Source: Lampris incognitus (Eukaryota; Chordata; Actinopteri; Lampriformes; Lampridae). Taken from it: a DNA stretch of 64,000 nucleotides. The first letter of the stretch is position 1; every line of letters starts with the position of its first letter. A program made the position numbers and the translations under genes. Below the pieces are notes generated by a model. That model made no database searches. It was not told the origin of the DNA and was given only the letters and a program-made list of their open reading frames with translations. Location: positions 29,080,009 through 29,144,008 of the forward strand of contig NC_079230.1 in the NCBI RefSeq assembly GCF_029633865.1, read 5' to 3'. Of this stretch, positions 6,067 through 20,309 are shown piece after piece.

Positions 6067-8009
6067 CCGGAAAACACCAAAACATGAAGGAAGAAATCAG
6101 CGCATTGTGTGGTTAAAAGTAACAGTAGTAATACATTAGCTATCAATAATAGCTAGTAGCAAGCTTAGCTTGGAGCAGACAGGTATTTTTGTTGATTTTG
6201 GATGGATTAAGCTGGCCATGGGGTCTGCTATACTGTGACATCTATTGACGACATTGCGCTTCTTGCGTTCTGGGTTTCGGGAAGGGAAAGAAAATGACAC
6301 CCCCTCCAAACTTTTCACATATCTAGTATCCGATCTGCAGATCCCATAGGCACACCGTTTCAGCATTTTGTTGTGTGTTTGCAAAGCTTGACGGACCGTT
6401 GCTAAGGTCGGATTGGACAAGCACCGTTCTGGGGAGGTACTTTGCGAAAGCTCAATTGAACTCGAGGCGTTCTAGAGGAGTGTAAAGTCTACCTCGACTG
6501 TACACAGTTACGGCTCCTGATCGGTCTAAAGTCTACGGTGAGTGAACGCTCTAGACTAATCGGAAGCCGAAAGAGCCGATTGTAGCGTACCAGTCATAGG
6601 TCCCAGATGAGACGAGCATCAAAGCTTATCAAGAGGAAGAAGAGTGGTTTTCAAAGTTTACGGCGATGTTTGTTCTTCGATGATTCGTTTGAAGGAAAAG
6701 TGTTAGCTATAGCTATTAGCGATTTTCCATAGGAACAACTACACGAACTCACAGGCTGGCGCGAATTACAAGTGGAACTACCCCGTAGTCGCCCTGTCGA
6801 GAGTCGTGTTTCCATAGCGACGTAGGAACCGCCGGGATCATGAGTTGACGTCAGCATTTTGCGACAGCTTTCACCGCGACGTAATTATCCCATCCAGGTG
6901 GCGGGAAATGTCGAGGTAAATCGTCTCGTTTCTCCTGGAGGACTCGAGCCCCCGCTGAACCTCGTCGGTGGCGTAGTCAGCCAACAAAGCCTGCACCTCC
7001 TCGTCTGTCCGTTTCTCGGCTGATTTCTCCATTTCGCTTGATCGAAATTAAGTTTGCTACCACACAGCTTGGTTGCTGGCTTATACAATTGCGCTTGTTG
7101 AACACCGAAGTAGAAGGCTGGTTGCTTCCGACGTTCAACCAATCGGCGTCGAGCCCCTCCCAGCAGGTTTTCAGGGCCGCTCAGAAGTACCGACCCCAGA
7201 GCAGGGACTAGAGACGCTCCCTTAAAAGTCCCAGTAAGAGTTCCGGTCAGGGGTAGTTCCTCTAGTGGAAACACCAGCAAAGCTGCCGGCCCCCTAAAAG
7301 GTTCGGGTAGTTCCGCTGGTGGAAAATGGCCTTATGAGTTGTGTTGACAGGTTGCTTCACAAGGGGCGTCACTCCAGATACTGAAAGCAAAGGTTCACCT
7401 ACTTTTGCCACTCACAGATGTGAAATATTGGATCATTTTGCTCAATAAATGAATGAGCAAGTATCATATTTTTGTCTCATTTGTTTAATTGGGTTTTCTT
7501 CATCTACTTTTAGGACTCGTCGCCGGACCGAATCCCCGTGTTACCCCCGCCTTGATTGGTGTCGCTAAAGCCACAATTGGCCGTGTGTGCGGGTGTGAAG
7601 CCGGATGTGAGTATGTGTCGAGGTGGCTGCAGTAGCGCCTCCTCTGATCGGTCGGGGCGCCTGTTCGGGGGAGAGGGAGAACTGGAGGAATAGCGTGATC
7701 CTGCCACGCGCTACGTCGCCCTGGCGAAACGCCTCACTGTCAGGGGAACGAAGCGGCTGGCGACTCCACATGCGTCGGAGGAGGCATGTGGTAGTCTGCA
7801 GCCCTCCCCGCAATGGCAGAGGGGATGGAGCAGAAACCGGGAGGGATCGGAAGAGTGGGGTAATTGGTCCCATATAATTGGGGAGACAAAGAGGAACGAA
7901 ACCCCGATGATGAATTAAGGGACGCAAGATTATTAACACGCCGAATGTCGTAAAGTTTGTGTTTTCCTGCCTTAACGGGAACCATATTGTTTTTCTTTTG
8001 ACATTTAAT

Positions 8010-8173
8010 CAGGAGAGAGCGCGAACGCAGTCCCCCACTACCAGAAATTATGCAGTCGAGATTCCCACGTTTGGGGAATTCGCACAGGTCAGCACAACCG
8101 GAGTGCAATGGTCAAGCCTCGCCGTGGGTGAACCACCTTCTTGATCATGGTGTCTCCCCTGCCAGGTAAGTAT
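8010..8173 (-). ncRNA. RNU1: U1 snRNA gene, copy 4
   Basis: Carries C160U (plus 8014), changing a G-C pair of stem-loop 4 into G-U. Only copy 6, two units away, shares it. Confidence 0.96.
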
Positions 8174-8301
8174 GAACCCCAGCCATCGCACAGAGGAGCT
8201 GATTCTGACACACATCTATCTGTATGACGGTGCCACGGCATCAAGTAAAGCGACTGCTTTGTCCTCACAGAAATCAAGGTTTGTTTCTTTTAACATGTAA
8301 A

Positions 8302-8440
8302 CGGGGGAGAGCGCGAACGCAGTCCCCCACTACCGGAAATGATGCAGTCCAGAGTCTATAACATTTGGGGAATTGACCTTTCGCAAAGTCAGTTACCGTT
8401 GCTATGACCGTCAAGCCTTTCAGAACTATCCAGGAAGTAG
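8302..8440 (-). pseudogene. U1-like snRNA relic, copy 4
   Basis: Majority form. Confidence 0.8.
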
Positions 8441-10383
8441 CCGGAAAACACCAAAACATGAAGGAAGAAATCAGCGCATTGTGTGGTTAAAAGTAACAGT
8501 AGTAATACATTAGCTATCAATAATAGCTAGTAGCAAGCTTAGCTTGGAGCAGACAGGTATTTTTGTTGATTTTGGATGGATTAAGCTGGCCATGGGGTCT
8601 GCTATACTGTGACATCTATTGACGACATTGCGCTTCTTGCGTTCTGGGTTTCGGGAAGGGAAAGAAAATGACACCCCCTCCAAACTTTTCACATATCTAG
8701 TATCCGATCTGCAGATCCCATAGGCACACCGTTTCAGCATTTTGTTGTGTGTTTGCAAAGCTTGACGGACCGTTGCTAAGGTCGGATTGGACAAGCACCG
8801 TTCTGGGGAGGTACTTTGCGAAAGCTCAATTGAACTCGAGGCGTTCTAGAGGAGTGTAAAGTCTACCTCGACTGTACACAGTTACGGCTCCTGATCGGTC
8901 TAAAGTCTACGGTGAGTGAACGCTCTTTACTAATCGGAAGCCGAAAGAGCCGATTGTAGCGTACCAGTCATAGGTCCCAGATGAGACGAGCATCAAAGCT
9001 TATCAAGAGGAAGAAGAGTGGTTTTCAAAGTTTACGGCGATGTTTGTTCTTCGATGATTCGTTTGAAGGAAAAGTGTTAGCTATAGCTATTAGCGATTTT
9101 CCATAGGAACAACTACACGAACTCACAGGCTGGCGCGAATTACAAGTGGAACTACCCCGTAGTCGCCCTGTCGAGAGTCGTGTTTCCATAGCGACGTAGG
9201 AACCGCCGGGATCATGAGTTGACGTCAGCATTTTGCGACAGCTTTCACCGCGACGTAATTATCCCATCCAGGTGGCGGGAAATGTCGAGGTAAATCGTCT
9301 CGTTTCTCCTGGAGGACTCGAGCCCCCGCTGAACCTCGTCGGTGGCGTAGTCAGCCAACAAAGCCTGCACCTCCTCGTCTGTCCGTTTCTCGGCTGATTT
9401 CTCCATTTCGCTTGATCGAAATTAAGTTTGCTACCACACAGCTTGGTTGCTGGCTTATACAATTGCGCTTGTTGAACACCGAAGTAGAAGGCTGGTTGCT
9501 TCCGACGTTCAACCAATCGGCGTCGAGCCCCTCCCAGCAGGTTTTCAGGGCCGCTCAGAAGTACCGACCCCAGAGCAGGGACTAGAGACGCTCCCTTAAA
9601 AGTCCCAGTAAGAGTTCCGGTCAGGGGTAGTTCCTCTAGTGGAAACACCAGCAAAGCTGCCGGCCCCCTAAAAGGTTCGGGTAGTTCCGCTGGTGGAAAA
9701 TGGCCTTATGAGTTGTGTTGACAGGTTGCTTCACAAGGGGCGTCACTCCAGATACTGAAAGCAAAGGTTCACCTACTTTTGCCACTCACAGATGTGAAAT
9801 ATTGGATCATTTTGCTCAATAAATGAATGAGCAAGTATCATATTTTTGTCTCATTTGTTTAATTGGGTTTTCTTCATCTACTTTTAGGACTCGTCGCCGG
9901 ACCGAATCCCCGTGTTACCCCCGCCTTGATTGGTGTCGCTAAAGCCACAATTGGCCGTGTGTGCGGGTGTGAAGCCGGATGTGAGTATGTGTCGAGGTGG
10001 CTGCAGTAGCGCCTCCTCTGATCGGTCGGGGCGCCTGTTCGGGGGAGAGGGAGAACTGGAGGAATAGCGTGATCCTGCCACGCGCTACGTCGCCCTGGCG
10101 AAACGCCTCACTGTCAGGGGAACGAAGCGGCTGGCGACTCCACATGCGTCGGAGGAGGCATGTGGTAGTCTGCAGCCCTCCCCGCAATGGCAGAGGGGAT
10201 GGAGCAGAAACCGGGAGGGATCGGAAGAGTGGGGTAATTGGTCCCATATAATTGGGGAGACAAAGAGGAACGAAACCCCGATGATGAATTAAGGGACGCA
10301 AGATTATTAACACGCCGAATGTCGGAAAGTTTGTGTTTTCCTGCCTTAACGGGAACCATATTGTTTTTCTTTTGACATTTAAT

Positions 10384-10547
10384 CAGGGGAGAGCGCGAAC
10401 GCAGTCCCCCACTACCAGAAATTATGCAGTCGAGATTCCCACGTTTGGGGAACTCGCACAGGTCAGCACAACCGGAGTGCAATGGTCAAGCCTCGCCGTG
10501 GGTGAACCACCTTCTTGATCATGGTGTCTCCCCTGCCAGGTAAGTAT
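10384..10547 (-). ncRNA. RNU1: U1 snRNA gene, copy 5
   Basis: Carries A95G (plus 10453), which keeps a wobble pair at the base of stem 3. Its 5' flank matches copy 3. Confidence 0.96.
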
Positions 10548-10675
10548 GAACCCCAGCCATCGCACAGAGGAGCTGAGTCTGACACACATCTATCTGTATG
10601 ACGGTGCCACGGCATCAAGTAAAGCGACTGCTTTGTCCTCACAGAAATCAAGGTTTGTTTCTTTTAACATGTAAA

Positions 10676-10814
10676 CGGGGGAGAGCGCGAACGCAGTCCC
10701 CCACTACCGGAAATGATGCAGTCCAGAGTCTATAACATTTGGGGAATTGACCTTTCGCAAAGCCAGTTACCGTTGCTATGACCGTCAAGCATTTCAGAAC
10801 TATCCAGGAAGTAG
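10676..10814 (-). pseudogene. U1-like snRNA relic, copy 5
   Basis: Shares GCCAGTT with copy 3 and also has AAGCATTT for AAGCCTTT near 10791. Confidence 0.8.
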
Positions 10815-12757
10815 CCGGAAAACACCAAAACATGAAGGAAGAAATCAGCGCATTGTGTGGTTAAAAGTAACAGTAGTAATACATTAGCTATCAATAATAG
10901 CTAGTAGCAAGCTTAGCTTGGAGCAGACAGGTATTTTTGTTGATTTTGGATGGATTAAGCTGGCCATGGGGTCTGCTATACTGTGACATCTATTGACGAC
11001 ATTGCGCTTCTTGCGTTCTGGGTTTCGGGAAGGGAAAGAAAATGACACCCCCTCCAAACTTTTCACATATCTAGTATCCGATCTGCAGATCCCATAGGCA
11101 CACCGTTTCAGCATTTTGTTGTGTGTTTGCAAAGCTTGACGGACCGTTGCTAAGGTCGGATTGGACAAGCACCGTTCTGGGGAGGTACTTTGCGAAAGCT
11201 CAATTGAACTCGAGGCGTTCTAGAGGAGTGTAAAGTCTACCTCGACTGTACACAGTTACGGCTCCTGATCGGTCTAAAGTCTACGGTGAGTGAACGCTCT
11301 AGACTAATCGGAAGCCGAAAGAGCCGATTGTAGCGTACCAGTCATAGGTCCCAGATGAGACGAGCATCAAAGCTTATCAAGAGGAAGAAGAGTGGTTTTC
11401 AAAGTTTACGGCGATGTTTGTTCTTCGATGATTCGTTTGAAGGAAAAGTGTTAGCTATAGCTATTAGCGATTTTCCATAGGAACAACTACACGAACTCAC
11501 AGGCTGGCGCGAATTACAAGTGGAACTACCCCGTAGTCGCCCTGTCGAGAGTCGTGTTTCCATAGCGACGTAGGAACCGCCGGGATCATGAGTTGACGTC
11601 AGCATTTTGCGACAGCTTTCACCGCGACGTAATTATCCCATCCAGGTGGCGGGAAATGTCGAGGTAAATCGTCTCGTTTCTCCTGGAGGACTCGAGCCCC
11701 CGCTGAACCTCGTCGGTGGCGTAGTCAGCCAACAAAGCCTGCACCTCCTCGTCTGTCCGTTTCTCGGCTGATTTCTCCATTTCGCTTGATCGAAATTAAG
11801 TTTGCTACCACACAGCTTGGTTGCTGGCTTATACAATTGCGCTTGTTGAACACCGAAGTAGAAGGCTGGTTGCTTCCGACGTTCAACCAATCGGCGTCGA
11901 GCCCCTCCCAGCAGGTTTTCAGGGCCGCTCAGAAGTACCGACCCCAGAGCAGGGACTAGAGACGCTCCCTTAAAAGTCCCAGTAAGAGTTCCGGTCAGGG
12001 GTAGTTCCTCTAGTGGAAACACCAGCAAAGCTGCCGGCCCCCTAAAAGGTTCGGGTAGTTCCGCTGGTGGAAAATGGCCTTATGAGTTGTGTTGACAGGT
12101 TGCTTCACAAGGGGCGTCACTCCAGATACTGAAAGCAAAGGTTCACCTACTTTTGCCACTCACAGATGTGAAATATTGGATCATTTTGCTCAATAAATGA
12201 ATGAGCAAGTATCATATTTTTGTCTCATTTGTTTAATTGGGTTTTCTTCATCTACTTTTAGGACTCGTCGCCGGACCGAATCCCCGTGTTACCCCCGCCT
12301 TGATTGGTGTCGCTAAAGCCACAATTGGCCGTGTGTGCGGGTGTGAAGCCGGATGTGAGTATGTGTCGAGGTGGCTGCAGTAGCGCCTCCTCTGATCGGT
12401 CGGGGCGCCTGTTCGGGGGAGAGGGAGAACTGGAGGAATAGCGTGATCCTGCCACGCGCTACGTCGCCCTGGCGAAACGCCTCACTGTCAGGGGAACGAA
12501 GCGGCTGGCGACTCCACATGCGTCGGAGGAGGCATGTGGTAGTCTGCAGCCCTCCCCGCAATGGCAGAGGGGATGGAGCAGAAACCGGGAGGGATCGGAA
12601 GAGTGGGGTAATTGGTCCCATATAATTGGGGAGACAAAGAGGAACGAAACCCCGATGATGAATTAAGGGACGCAAGATTATTAACACGCCGAATGTCGTA
12701 AAGTTTGTGTTTTCCTGCCTTAACGGGAACCATATTGTTTTTCTTTTGACATTTAAT

Positions 12758-12921
12758 CAGGAGAGAGCGCGAACGCAGTCCCCCACTACCAGAAATTATG
12801 CAGTCGAGATTCCCACGTTTGGGGAATTCGCACAGGTCAGCACAACCGGAGTGCAATGGTCAAGCCTCGCCGTGGGTGAACCACCTTCTTGATCATGGTG
12901 TCTCCCCTGCCAGGTAAGTAT
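12758..12921 (-). ncRNA. RNU1: U1 snRNA gene, copy 6
   Basis: Carries C160U (plus 12762), as in copy 4. Other motifs are intact. Confidence 0.96.
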
Positions 12922-13049
12922 GAACCCCAGCCATCGCACAGAGGAGCTGATTCTGACACACATCTATCTGTATGACGGTGCCACGGCATCAAGTAAAGCG
13001 ACTGCTTTGTCCTCACAGAAATCAAGGTTTGTTTCTTTTAACATGTAAA

Positions 13050-13188
13050 CGGGGGAGAGCGCGAACGCAGTCCCCCACTACCGGAAATGATGCAGTCCAG
13101 AGTCTATAACATTTGGGGAATTGACCTTTCGCAAAGTCAGTTACCGTTGCTATGACCGTCAAGCCTTTCAGAACTATCCAGGAAGTAG
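13050..13188 (-). pseudogene. U1-like snRNA relic, copy 6
   Basis: Majority form. Confidence 0.8.
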
Positions 13189-15131
13189 CCGGAAAACACC
13201 AAAACATGAAGGAAGAAATCAGCGCATTGTGTGGTTAAAAGTAACAGTAGTAATACATTAGCTATCAATAATAGCTAGTAGCAAGCTTAGCTTGGAGCAG
13301 ACAGGTATTTTTGTTGATTTTGGATGGATTAAGCTGGCCATGGGGTCTGCTATACTGTGACATCTATTGACGACATTGCGCTTCTTGCGTTCTGGGTTTC
13401 GGGAAGGGAAAGAAAATGACACCCCCTCCAAACTTTTCACATATCTAGTATCCGATCTGCAGATCCCATAGGCACACCGTTTCAGCATTTTGTTGTGTGT
13501 TTGCAAAGCTTGACGGACCGTTGCTAAGGTCGGATTGGACAAGCACCGTTCTGGGGAGGTACTTTGCGAAAGCTCAATTGAACTCGAGGCGTTCTAGAGG
13601 AGTGTAAAGTCTACCTCGACTGTACACAGTTACGGCTCCTGATCGGTCTAAAGTCTACGGTGAGTGAACGCTCTTTACTAATCGGAAGCCGAAAGAGCCG
13701 ATTGTAGCGTACCAGTCATAGGTCCCAGATGAGACGAGCATCAAAGCTTATCAAGAGGAAGAAGAGTGGTTTTCAAAGTTTACGGCGATGTTTGTTCTTC
13801 GATGATTCGTTTGAAGGAAAAGTGTTAGCTATAGCTATTAGCGATTTTCCATAGGAACAACTACACGAACTCACAGGCTGGCGCGAATTACAAGTGGAAC
13901 TACCCCGTAGTCGCCCTGTCGAGAGTCGTGTTTCCATAGCGACGTAGGAACCGCCGGGATCATGAGTTGACGTCAGCATTTTGCGACAGCTTTCACCGCG
14001 ACGTAATTATCCCATCCAGGTGGCGGGAAATGTCGAGGTAAATCGTCTCGTTTCTCCTGGAGGACTCGAGCCCCCGCTGAACCTCGTCGGTGGCGTAGTC
14101 AGCCAACAAAGCCTGCACCTCCTCGTCTGTCCGTTTCTCGGCTGATTTCTCCATTTCGCTTGATCGAAATTAAGTTTGCTACCACACAGCTTGGTTGCTG
14201 GCTTATACAATTGCGCTTGTTGAACACCGAAGTAGAAGGCTGGTTGCTTCCGACGTTCAACCAATCGGCGTCGAGCCCCTCCCAGCAGGTTTTCAGGGCC
14301 GCTCAGAAGTACCGACCCCAGAGCAGGGACTAGAGACGCTCCCTTAAAAGTCCCAGTAAGAGTTCCGGTCAGGGGTAGTTCCTCTAGTGGAAACACCAGC
14401 AAAGCTGCCGGCCCCCTAAAAGGTTCGGGTAGTTCCGCTGGTGGAAAATGGCCTTATGAGTTGTGTTGACAGGTTGCTTCACAAGGGGCGTCACTCCAGA
14501 TACTGAAAGCAAAGGTTCACCTACTTTTGCCACTCACAGATGTGAAATATTGGATCATTTTGCTCAATAAATGAATGAGCAAGTATCATATTTTTGTCTC
14601 ATTTGTTTAATTGGGTTTTCTTCATCTACTTTTAGGACTCGTCGCCGGACCGAATCCCCGTGTTACCCCCGCCTTGATTGGTGTCGCTAAAGCCACAATT
14701 GGCCGTGTGTGCGGGTGTGAAGCCGGATGTGAGTATGTGTCGAGGTGGCTGCAGTAGCGCCTCCTCTGATCGGTCGGGGCGCCTGTTCGGGGGAGAGGGA
14801 GAACTGGAGGAATAGCGTGATCCTGCCACGCGCTACGTCGCCCTGGCGAAACGCCTCACTGTCAGGGGAACGAAGCGGCTGGCGACTCCACATGCGTCGG
14901 AGGAGGCATGTGGTAGTCTGCAGCCCTCCCCGCAATGGCAGAGGGGATGGAGCAGAAACCGGGAGGGATCGGAAGAGTGGGGTAATTGGTCCCATATAAT
15001 TGGGGAGACAAAGAGGAACGAAACCCCGATGATGAATTAAGGGACGCAAGATTATTAACACGCCGAATGTCGTAAAGTTTGTGTTTTCCTGCCTTAACGG
15101 GAACCATATTGTTTTTCTTTTGACATTTAAT

Positions 15132-15295
15132 CAGGGGAGAGCGCGAACGCAGTCCCCCACTACCAGAAATTATGCAGTCGAGATTCCCACGTTTGGGGAA
15201 TTCGCACAGGTCAGCACAACCGGAGTGCAATGGTCAAGCCTCGCCGTGGGTGAACCACCTTCTTGATCATGGTGTCTCCCCTGCCAGGTAAGTAT
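15132..15295 (-). ncRNA. RNU1: U1 snRNA gene, copy 7
   Basis: Majority sequence. The unit is the first to lack one base in the THAP-side spacer, so the next copy is 2,373 bp away. Confidence 0.97.
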
Positions 15296-15423
15296 GAACC
15301 CCAGCCATCGCACAGAGGAGCTGATTCTGACACACATCTATCTGTATGACGGTGCCACGGCATCAAGTAAAGCGACTGCTTTGTCCTCACAGAAATCAAG
15401 GTTTGTTTCTTTTAACATGTAAA

Positions 15424-15562
15424 CGGGGGAGAGCGCGAACGCAGTCCCCCACTACCGGAAATGATGCAGTCCAGAGTCTATAACATTTGGGGAATTGACC
15501 TTTCGCAAAGTCAGTTACCGTTGCTATGACCGTCAAGCATTTCAGAACTATCCAGGAAGTAG
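15424..15562 (-). pseudogene. U1-like snRNA relic, copy 7
   Basis: Has the AAGCATTT variant also seen in copies 5, 18 and 24. Confidence 0.8.
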
Positions 15563-17504
15563 CCGGAAAACACCAAAACATGAAGGAAGAAATCATCGCA
15601 TTGTGTGGTTAAAAGTAACAGTAGTAATACATTAGCTATCAATAATAGCTAGTAGCAAGCTTAGCTTGGAGCAGACAGGTATTTTTGTTGATTTTGGATG
15701 GATTAAGCTGGCCATGGGGTCTGCTATACTGTGACATCTATTGACGACATTGCGCTTCTTGCGTTCTGGGTTTCGGGAAGGGAAAGAAAATGACACCCCC
15801 TCCAAACTTTTCACATATCTAGTATCCGATCTGCAGATCCCATAGGCACACCGTTTCAGCATTTTGTTGTGTGTTTGAAAGCTTGACGGACCGTTGCTAA
15901 GGTCGGATTGGACAAGCACCGTTCTGGGGAGGTACTTTGCGAAAGCTCAATTGAACTCGAGGCGTTCTAGAGGAGTGTAAAGTCTACCTCGACTGTACAC
16001 AGTTACGGCTCCTGATCGGTCTAAAGTCTACGGTGAGTGAACGCTCTTTACTAATCGGAAGCCGAAAGAGCCGATTGTAGCGTACCAGTCATAGGTCCCA
16101 GATGAGACGAGCATCAAAGCTTATCAAGAGGAAGAAGAGTGGTTTTCAAAGTTTACGGCGATGTTTGTTCTTCGATGATTCGTTTGAAGGAAAAGTGTTA
16201 GCTATAGCTATTAGCGATTTTCCATAGGAACAACTACACGAACTCACAGGCTGGCGCGAATTACAAGTGGAACTACCCCGTAGTCGCCCTGTCGAGAGTC
16301 GTGTTTCCATAGCGACGTAGGAGCCGCCGGGATCATGAGTTGACGTCAACATTTTGCGACAGCTTTCACCGCGACGTAATTATCCCATCCAGGTGGCGGG
16401 AAATGTCGAGGTAAATCGTCTCGTTTCTCCTGGAGGACTCGAGCCCCCGCTGAACCTCGTCGGTGGCGTAGTCAGCCAACAAAGCCTGCACCTCCTCGTC
16501 TGTCCGTTTCTCGGCTGATTTCTCCATTTCGCTTGATCGAAATTAAGTTTGCTACCACACAGCTTGGTTGCTGGCTTATACAATTGCGCTTGTTGAACAC
16601 CGAAGTAGAAGGCTGGTTGCTTCCGACGTTCAACCAATCGGCGTCGAGCCCCTCCCAGCAGGTTTTCAGGGCCGCTCAGAAGTACCGACCCCAGAGCAGG
16701 GACTAGAGACGCTCCCTTAAAAGTCCCAGTAAGAGTTCCGGTCAGGGGTAGTTCCTCTAGTGGAAACACCAGCAAAGCTGCCGGCCCCCTAAAAGGTTCG
16801 GGTAGTTCCGCTGGTGGAAAATGGCCTTATGAGTTGTGTTGACAGGTTGCTTCACAAGGGGCGTCACTCCAGATACTGAAAGCAAAGGTTCACCTACTTT
16901 TGCCACTCACAGATGTGAAATATTGGATCATTTTGCTCAATAAATGAATGAGCAAGTATCATATTTTTGTCTCATTTGTTTAATTGGGTTTTCTTCATCT
17001 ACTTTTAGGACTCGTCGCCGGACCGAATCCCCGTGTTACCCCCGCCTTGATTGGTGTCGCTAAAGCCACAATTGGCCGTGTGTGCGGGTGTGAAGCCGGA
17101 TGTGAGTATGTGTCGAGGTGGCTGCAGTAGCGCCTCCTCTGATCGGTCGGGGCGCCTGTTCGGGGGAGAGGGAGAACTGGAGGAATAGCGTGATCCTGCC
17201 ACGCGCTACGTCGCCCTGGCGAAACGCCTCACTGTCAGGGGAACGAAGCGGCTGGCGACTCCACATGCGTCGGAGGAGGCATGTGGTAGTCTGCAGCCCT
17301 CCCCGCAATGGCAGAGGGGATGGAGCAGAAACCGGGAGGGATCGGAAGAGTGGGGTAATTGGTCCCATATAATTGGGGAGACAAAGAGGAACGAAACCCC
17401 GATGATGAATTAAGGGGCGCAAGATTATTAACACGCCGAATGTCGTAAAGTTTGTGTTTTCCTGCCTTAACGGGAACCATATTGTTTTTCTTTTGACATT
17501 TAAT

Positions 17505-17668
17505 CAGGGGAGAGCGCGAACGCAGTCCCCCACTACCAGAAATTATGCAGTCGAGATTCCCACGTTTGGGGAATTCGCACAGGTCAGCACAACCGGAGTG
17601 CAATGGTCAAACCTCGCCGTGGGTGAACCACCTTCTTGATCATGGTGTCTCCCCTGCCAGGTAAGTAT
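17505..17668 (-). ncRNA. RNU1: U1 snRNA gene, copy 8
   Basis: Carries C58U (plus 17611) near the start of stem-loop 2. Copy 9 next door shares it, together with a GACCTG variant in the 5' flank. Confidence 0.96.
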
Positions 17669-17796
17669 GAACCCCAGCCATCGCACAGAGGACCTGATTC
17701 TGACACACATCTATCTGTATGACGGTGCCACGGCATCAAGTAAAGCGACTGCTTTGTCCTCACAGAAATCAAGGTTTGTTTCTTTTAACATGTAAA

Positions 17797-17935
17797 CGGG
17801 GGAGAGCGCGAACGCAGTCCCCCACTACCGGAAATGATGCAGTCCAGAGTCTATAACATTTGGGGAATTGACCTTTCGCAAAGTCAGTTACCGTTGCTAT
17901 GACCGTCAAGCCTTTCAGAACTATCCAGGAAGTAG
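17797..17935 (-). pseudogene. U1-like snRNA relic, copy 8
   Basis: Majority form. Confidence 0.8.
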
Positions 17936-19878
17936 CCGGAAAACACCAAAACATGAAGGAAGAAATCAGCGCATTGTGTGGTTAAAAGTAACAGTAGTAA
18001 TACATTAGCTATCAATAATAGCTAGTAGCAAGCTTAGCTTGGAGCAGACAGGTATTTTTGTTGATTTTGGATGGATTAAGCTGGCCATGGGGTCTGCTAT
18101 ACTGTGACATCTATTGACGACATTGCGCTTCTTGCGTTCTGGGTTTCGGGAAGGGAAAGAAAATGACACCCCCTCCAAACTTTTCACATATCTAGTATCC
18201 GATCTGCAGATCCCATAGGCACACCGTTTCAGCATTTTGTTGTGTGTTTGCAAAGCTTGACGGACCGTTGCTAAGGTCGGATTGGACAAGCACCGTTCTG
18301 GGGAGGTACTTTGCGAAAGCTCAATTGAACTCGAGGCGTTCTAGAGGAGTGTAAAGTCTACCTCGACTGTACACAGTTACGGCTCCTGATCGGTCTAAAG
18401 TCTACGGTGAGTGAACGCTCTTTACTAATCGGAAGCCGAAAGAGCCGATTGTAGCGTACCAGTCATAGGTCCCAGATGAGACGAGCATCAAAGCTTATCA
18501 AGAGGAAGAAGAGTGGTTTTCAAAGTTTACGGCGATGTTTGTTCTTCGATGATTCGTTTGAAGGAAAAGTGTTAGCTATAGCTATTAGCGATTTTCCATA
18601 GGAACAACTACACGAACTCACAGGCTGGCGCGAATTACAAGTGGAACTACCCCGTAGTCGCCCTGTCGAGAGTCGTGTTTCCATAGCGACGTAGGAACCG
18701 CCGGGATCATGAGTTGACGTCAGCATTTTGCGACAGCTTTCACCGCGACGTAATTATCCCATCCAGGTGGCGGGAAATGTCGAGGTAAATCGTCTCGTTT
18801 CTCCTGGAGGACTCGAGCCCCCGCTGAACCTCGTCGGTGGCGTAGTCAGCCAACAAAGCCTGCACCTCCTCGTCTGTCCGTTTCTCGGCTGATTTCTCCA
18901 TTTCGCTTGATCGAAATTAAGTTTGCTACCACACAGCTTGGTTGCTGGCTTATACAATTGCGCTTGTTGAACACCGAAGTAGAAGGCTGGTTGCTTCCGA
19001 CGTTCAACCAATCGGCGTCGAGCCCCTCCCAGCAGGTTTTCAGGGCCGCTCAGAAGTACCGACCCCAGAGCAGGGACTAGAGACGCTCCCTTAAAAGTCC
19101 CAGTAAGAGTTCCGGTCAGGGGTAGTTCCTCTAGTGGAAACACCAGCAAAGCTGCCGGCCCCCTAAAAGGTTCGGGTAGTTCCGCTGGTGGAAAATGGCC
19201 TTATGAGTTGTGTTGACAGGTTGCTTCACAAGGGGCGTCACTCCAGATACTGAAAGCAAAGGTTCACCTACTTTTGCCACTCACAGATGTGAAATATTGG
19301 ATCATTTTGCTCAATAAATGAATGAGCAAGTATCATATTTTTGTCTCATTTGTTTAATTGGGTTTTCTTCATCTACTTTTAGGACTCGTCGCCGGACCGA
19401 ATCCCCGTGTTACCCCCGCCTTGATTGGTGTCGCTAAAGCCACAATTGGCCGTGTGTGCGGGTGTGAAGCCGGATGTGAGTATGTGTCGAGGTGGCTGCA
19501 GTAGCGCCTCCTCTGATCGGTCGGGGCGCCTGTTCGGGGGAGAGGGAGAACTGGAGGAATAGCGTGATCCTGCCACGCGCTACGTCGCCCTGGCGAAACG
19601 CCTCACTGTCAGGGGAACGAAGCGGCTGGCGACTCCACATGCGTCGGAGGAGGCATGTGGTAGTCTGCAGCCCTCCCCGCAATGGCAGAGGGGATGGAGC
19701 AGAAACCGGGAGGGATCGGAAGAGTGGGGTAATTGGTCCCATATAATTGGGGAGACAAAGAGGAACGAAATCCCGATGATGAATTAAGGGACGCAAGATT
19801 ATTAACACGCCGAATGTCGTAAAGTTTGTGTTTTCCTGCCTTAACGGGAACCATATTGTTTTTCTTTTGACATTTAAT

Positions 19879-20042
19879 CAGGGGAGAGCGCGAACGCAGT
19901 CCCCCACAACCAGAAATTATGCAGTCGAGACTCCCACGTTTGGGGAATTCGCACAGGTCAGCACAACCGGAGTGCAATGGTCAAACCTCGCCGTGGGTGA
20001 ACCACCTTCTTGATCATGGTGTCTCCCCTGCCAGGTAAGTAT
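19879..20042 (-). ncRNA. RNU1: U1 snRNA gene, copy 9
   Basis: Carries C58U (plus 19985), A112G (19931) and a private A135U (19908) just after the Sm site. The Sm site itself is intact. Confidence 0.95.
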
Positions 20043-20170
20043 GAACCCCAGCCATCGCACAGAGGACCTGATTCTGACACACATCTATCTGTATGACGGT
20101 GCCACGGCATCAAGTAAAGCGACTGCTTTGTCCTCACAGAAATCAAGGTTTGTTTCTTTTAACATGTAAA

Positions 20171-20309
20171 CGGGGGAGAGCGCGAACGCAGTCCCCCACT
20201 ACCGGAAATGATGCAGTCCAGAGTCTATAACATTTGGGGAATTGACCTTTCGCAAAGTCAGTTACCGTTGCTATGACCGTCAAGCCTTTCAGAACTATCC
20301 AGGAAGTAG
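20171..20309 (-). pseudogene. U1-like snRNA relic, copy 9
   Basis: Majority form. Confidence 0.8.
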
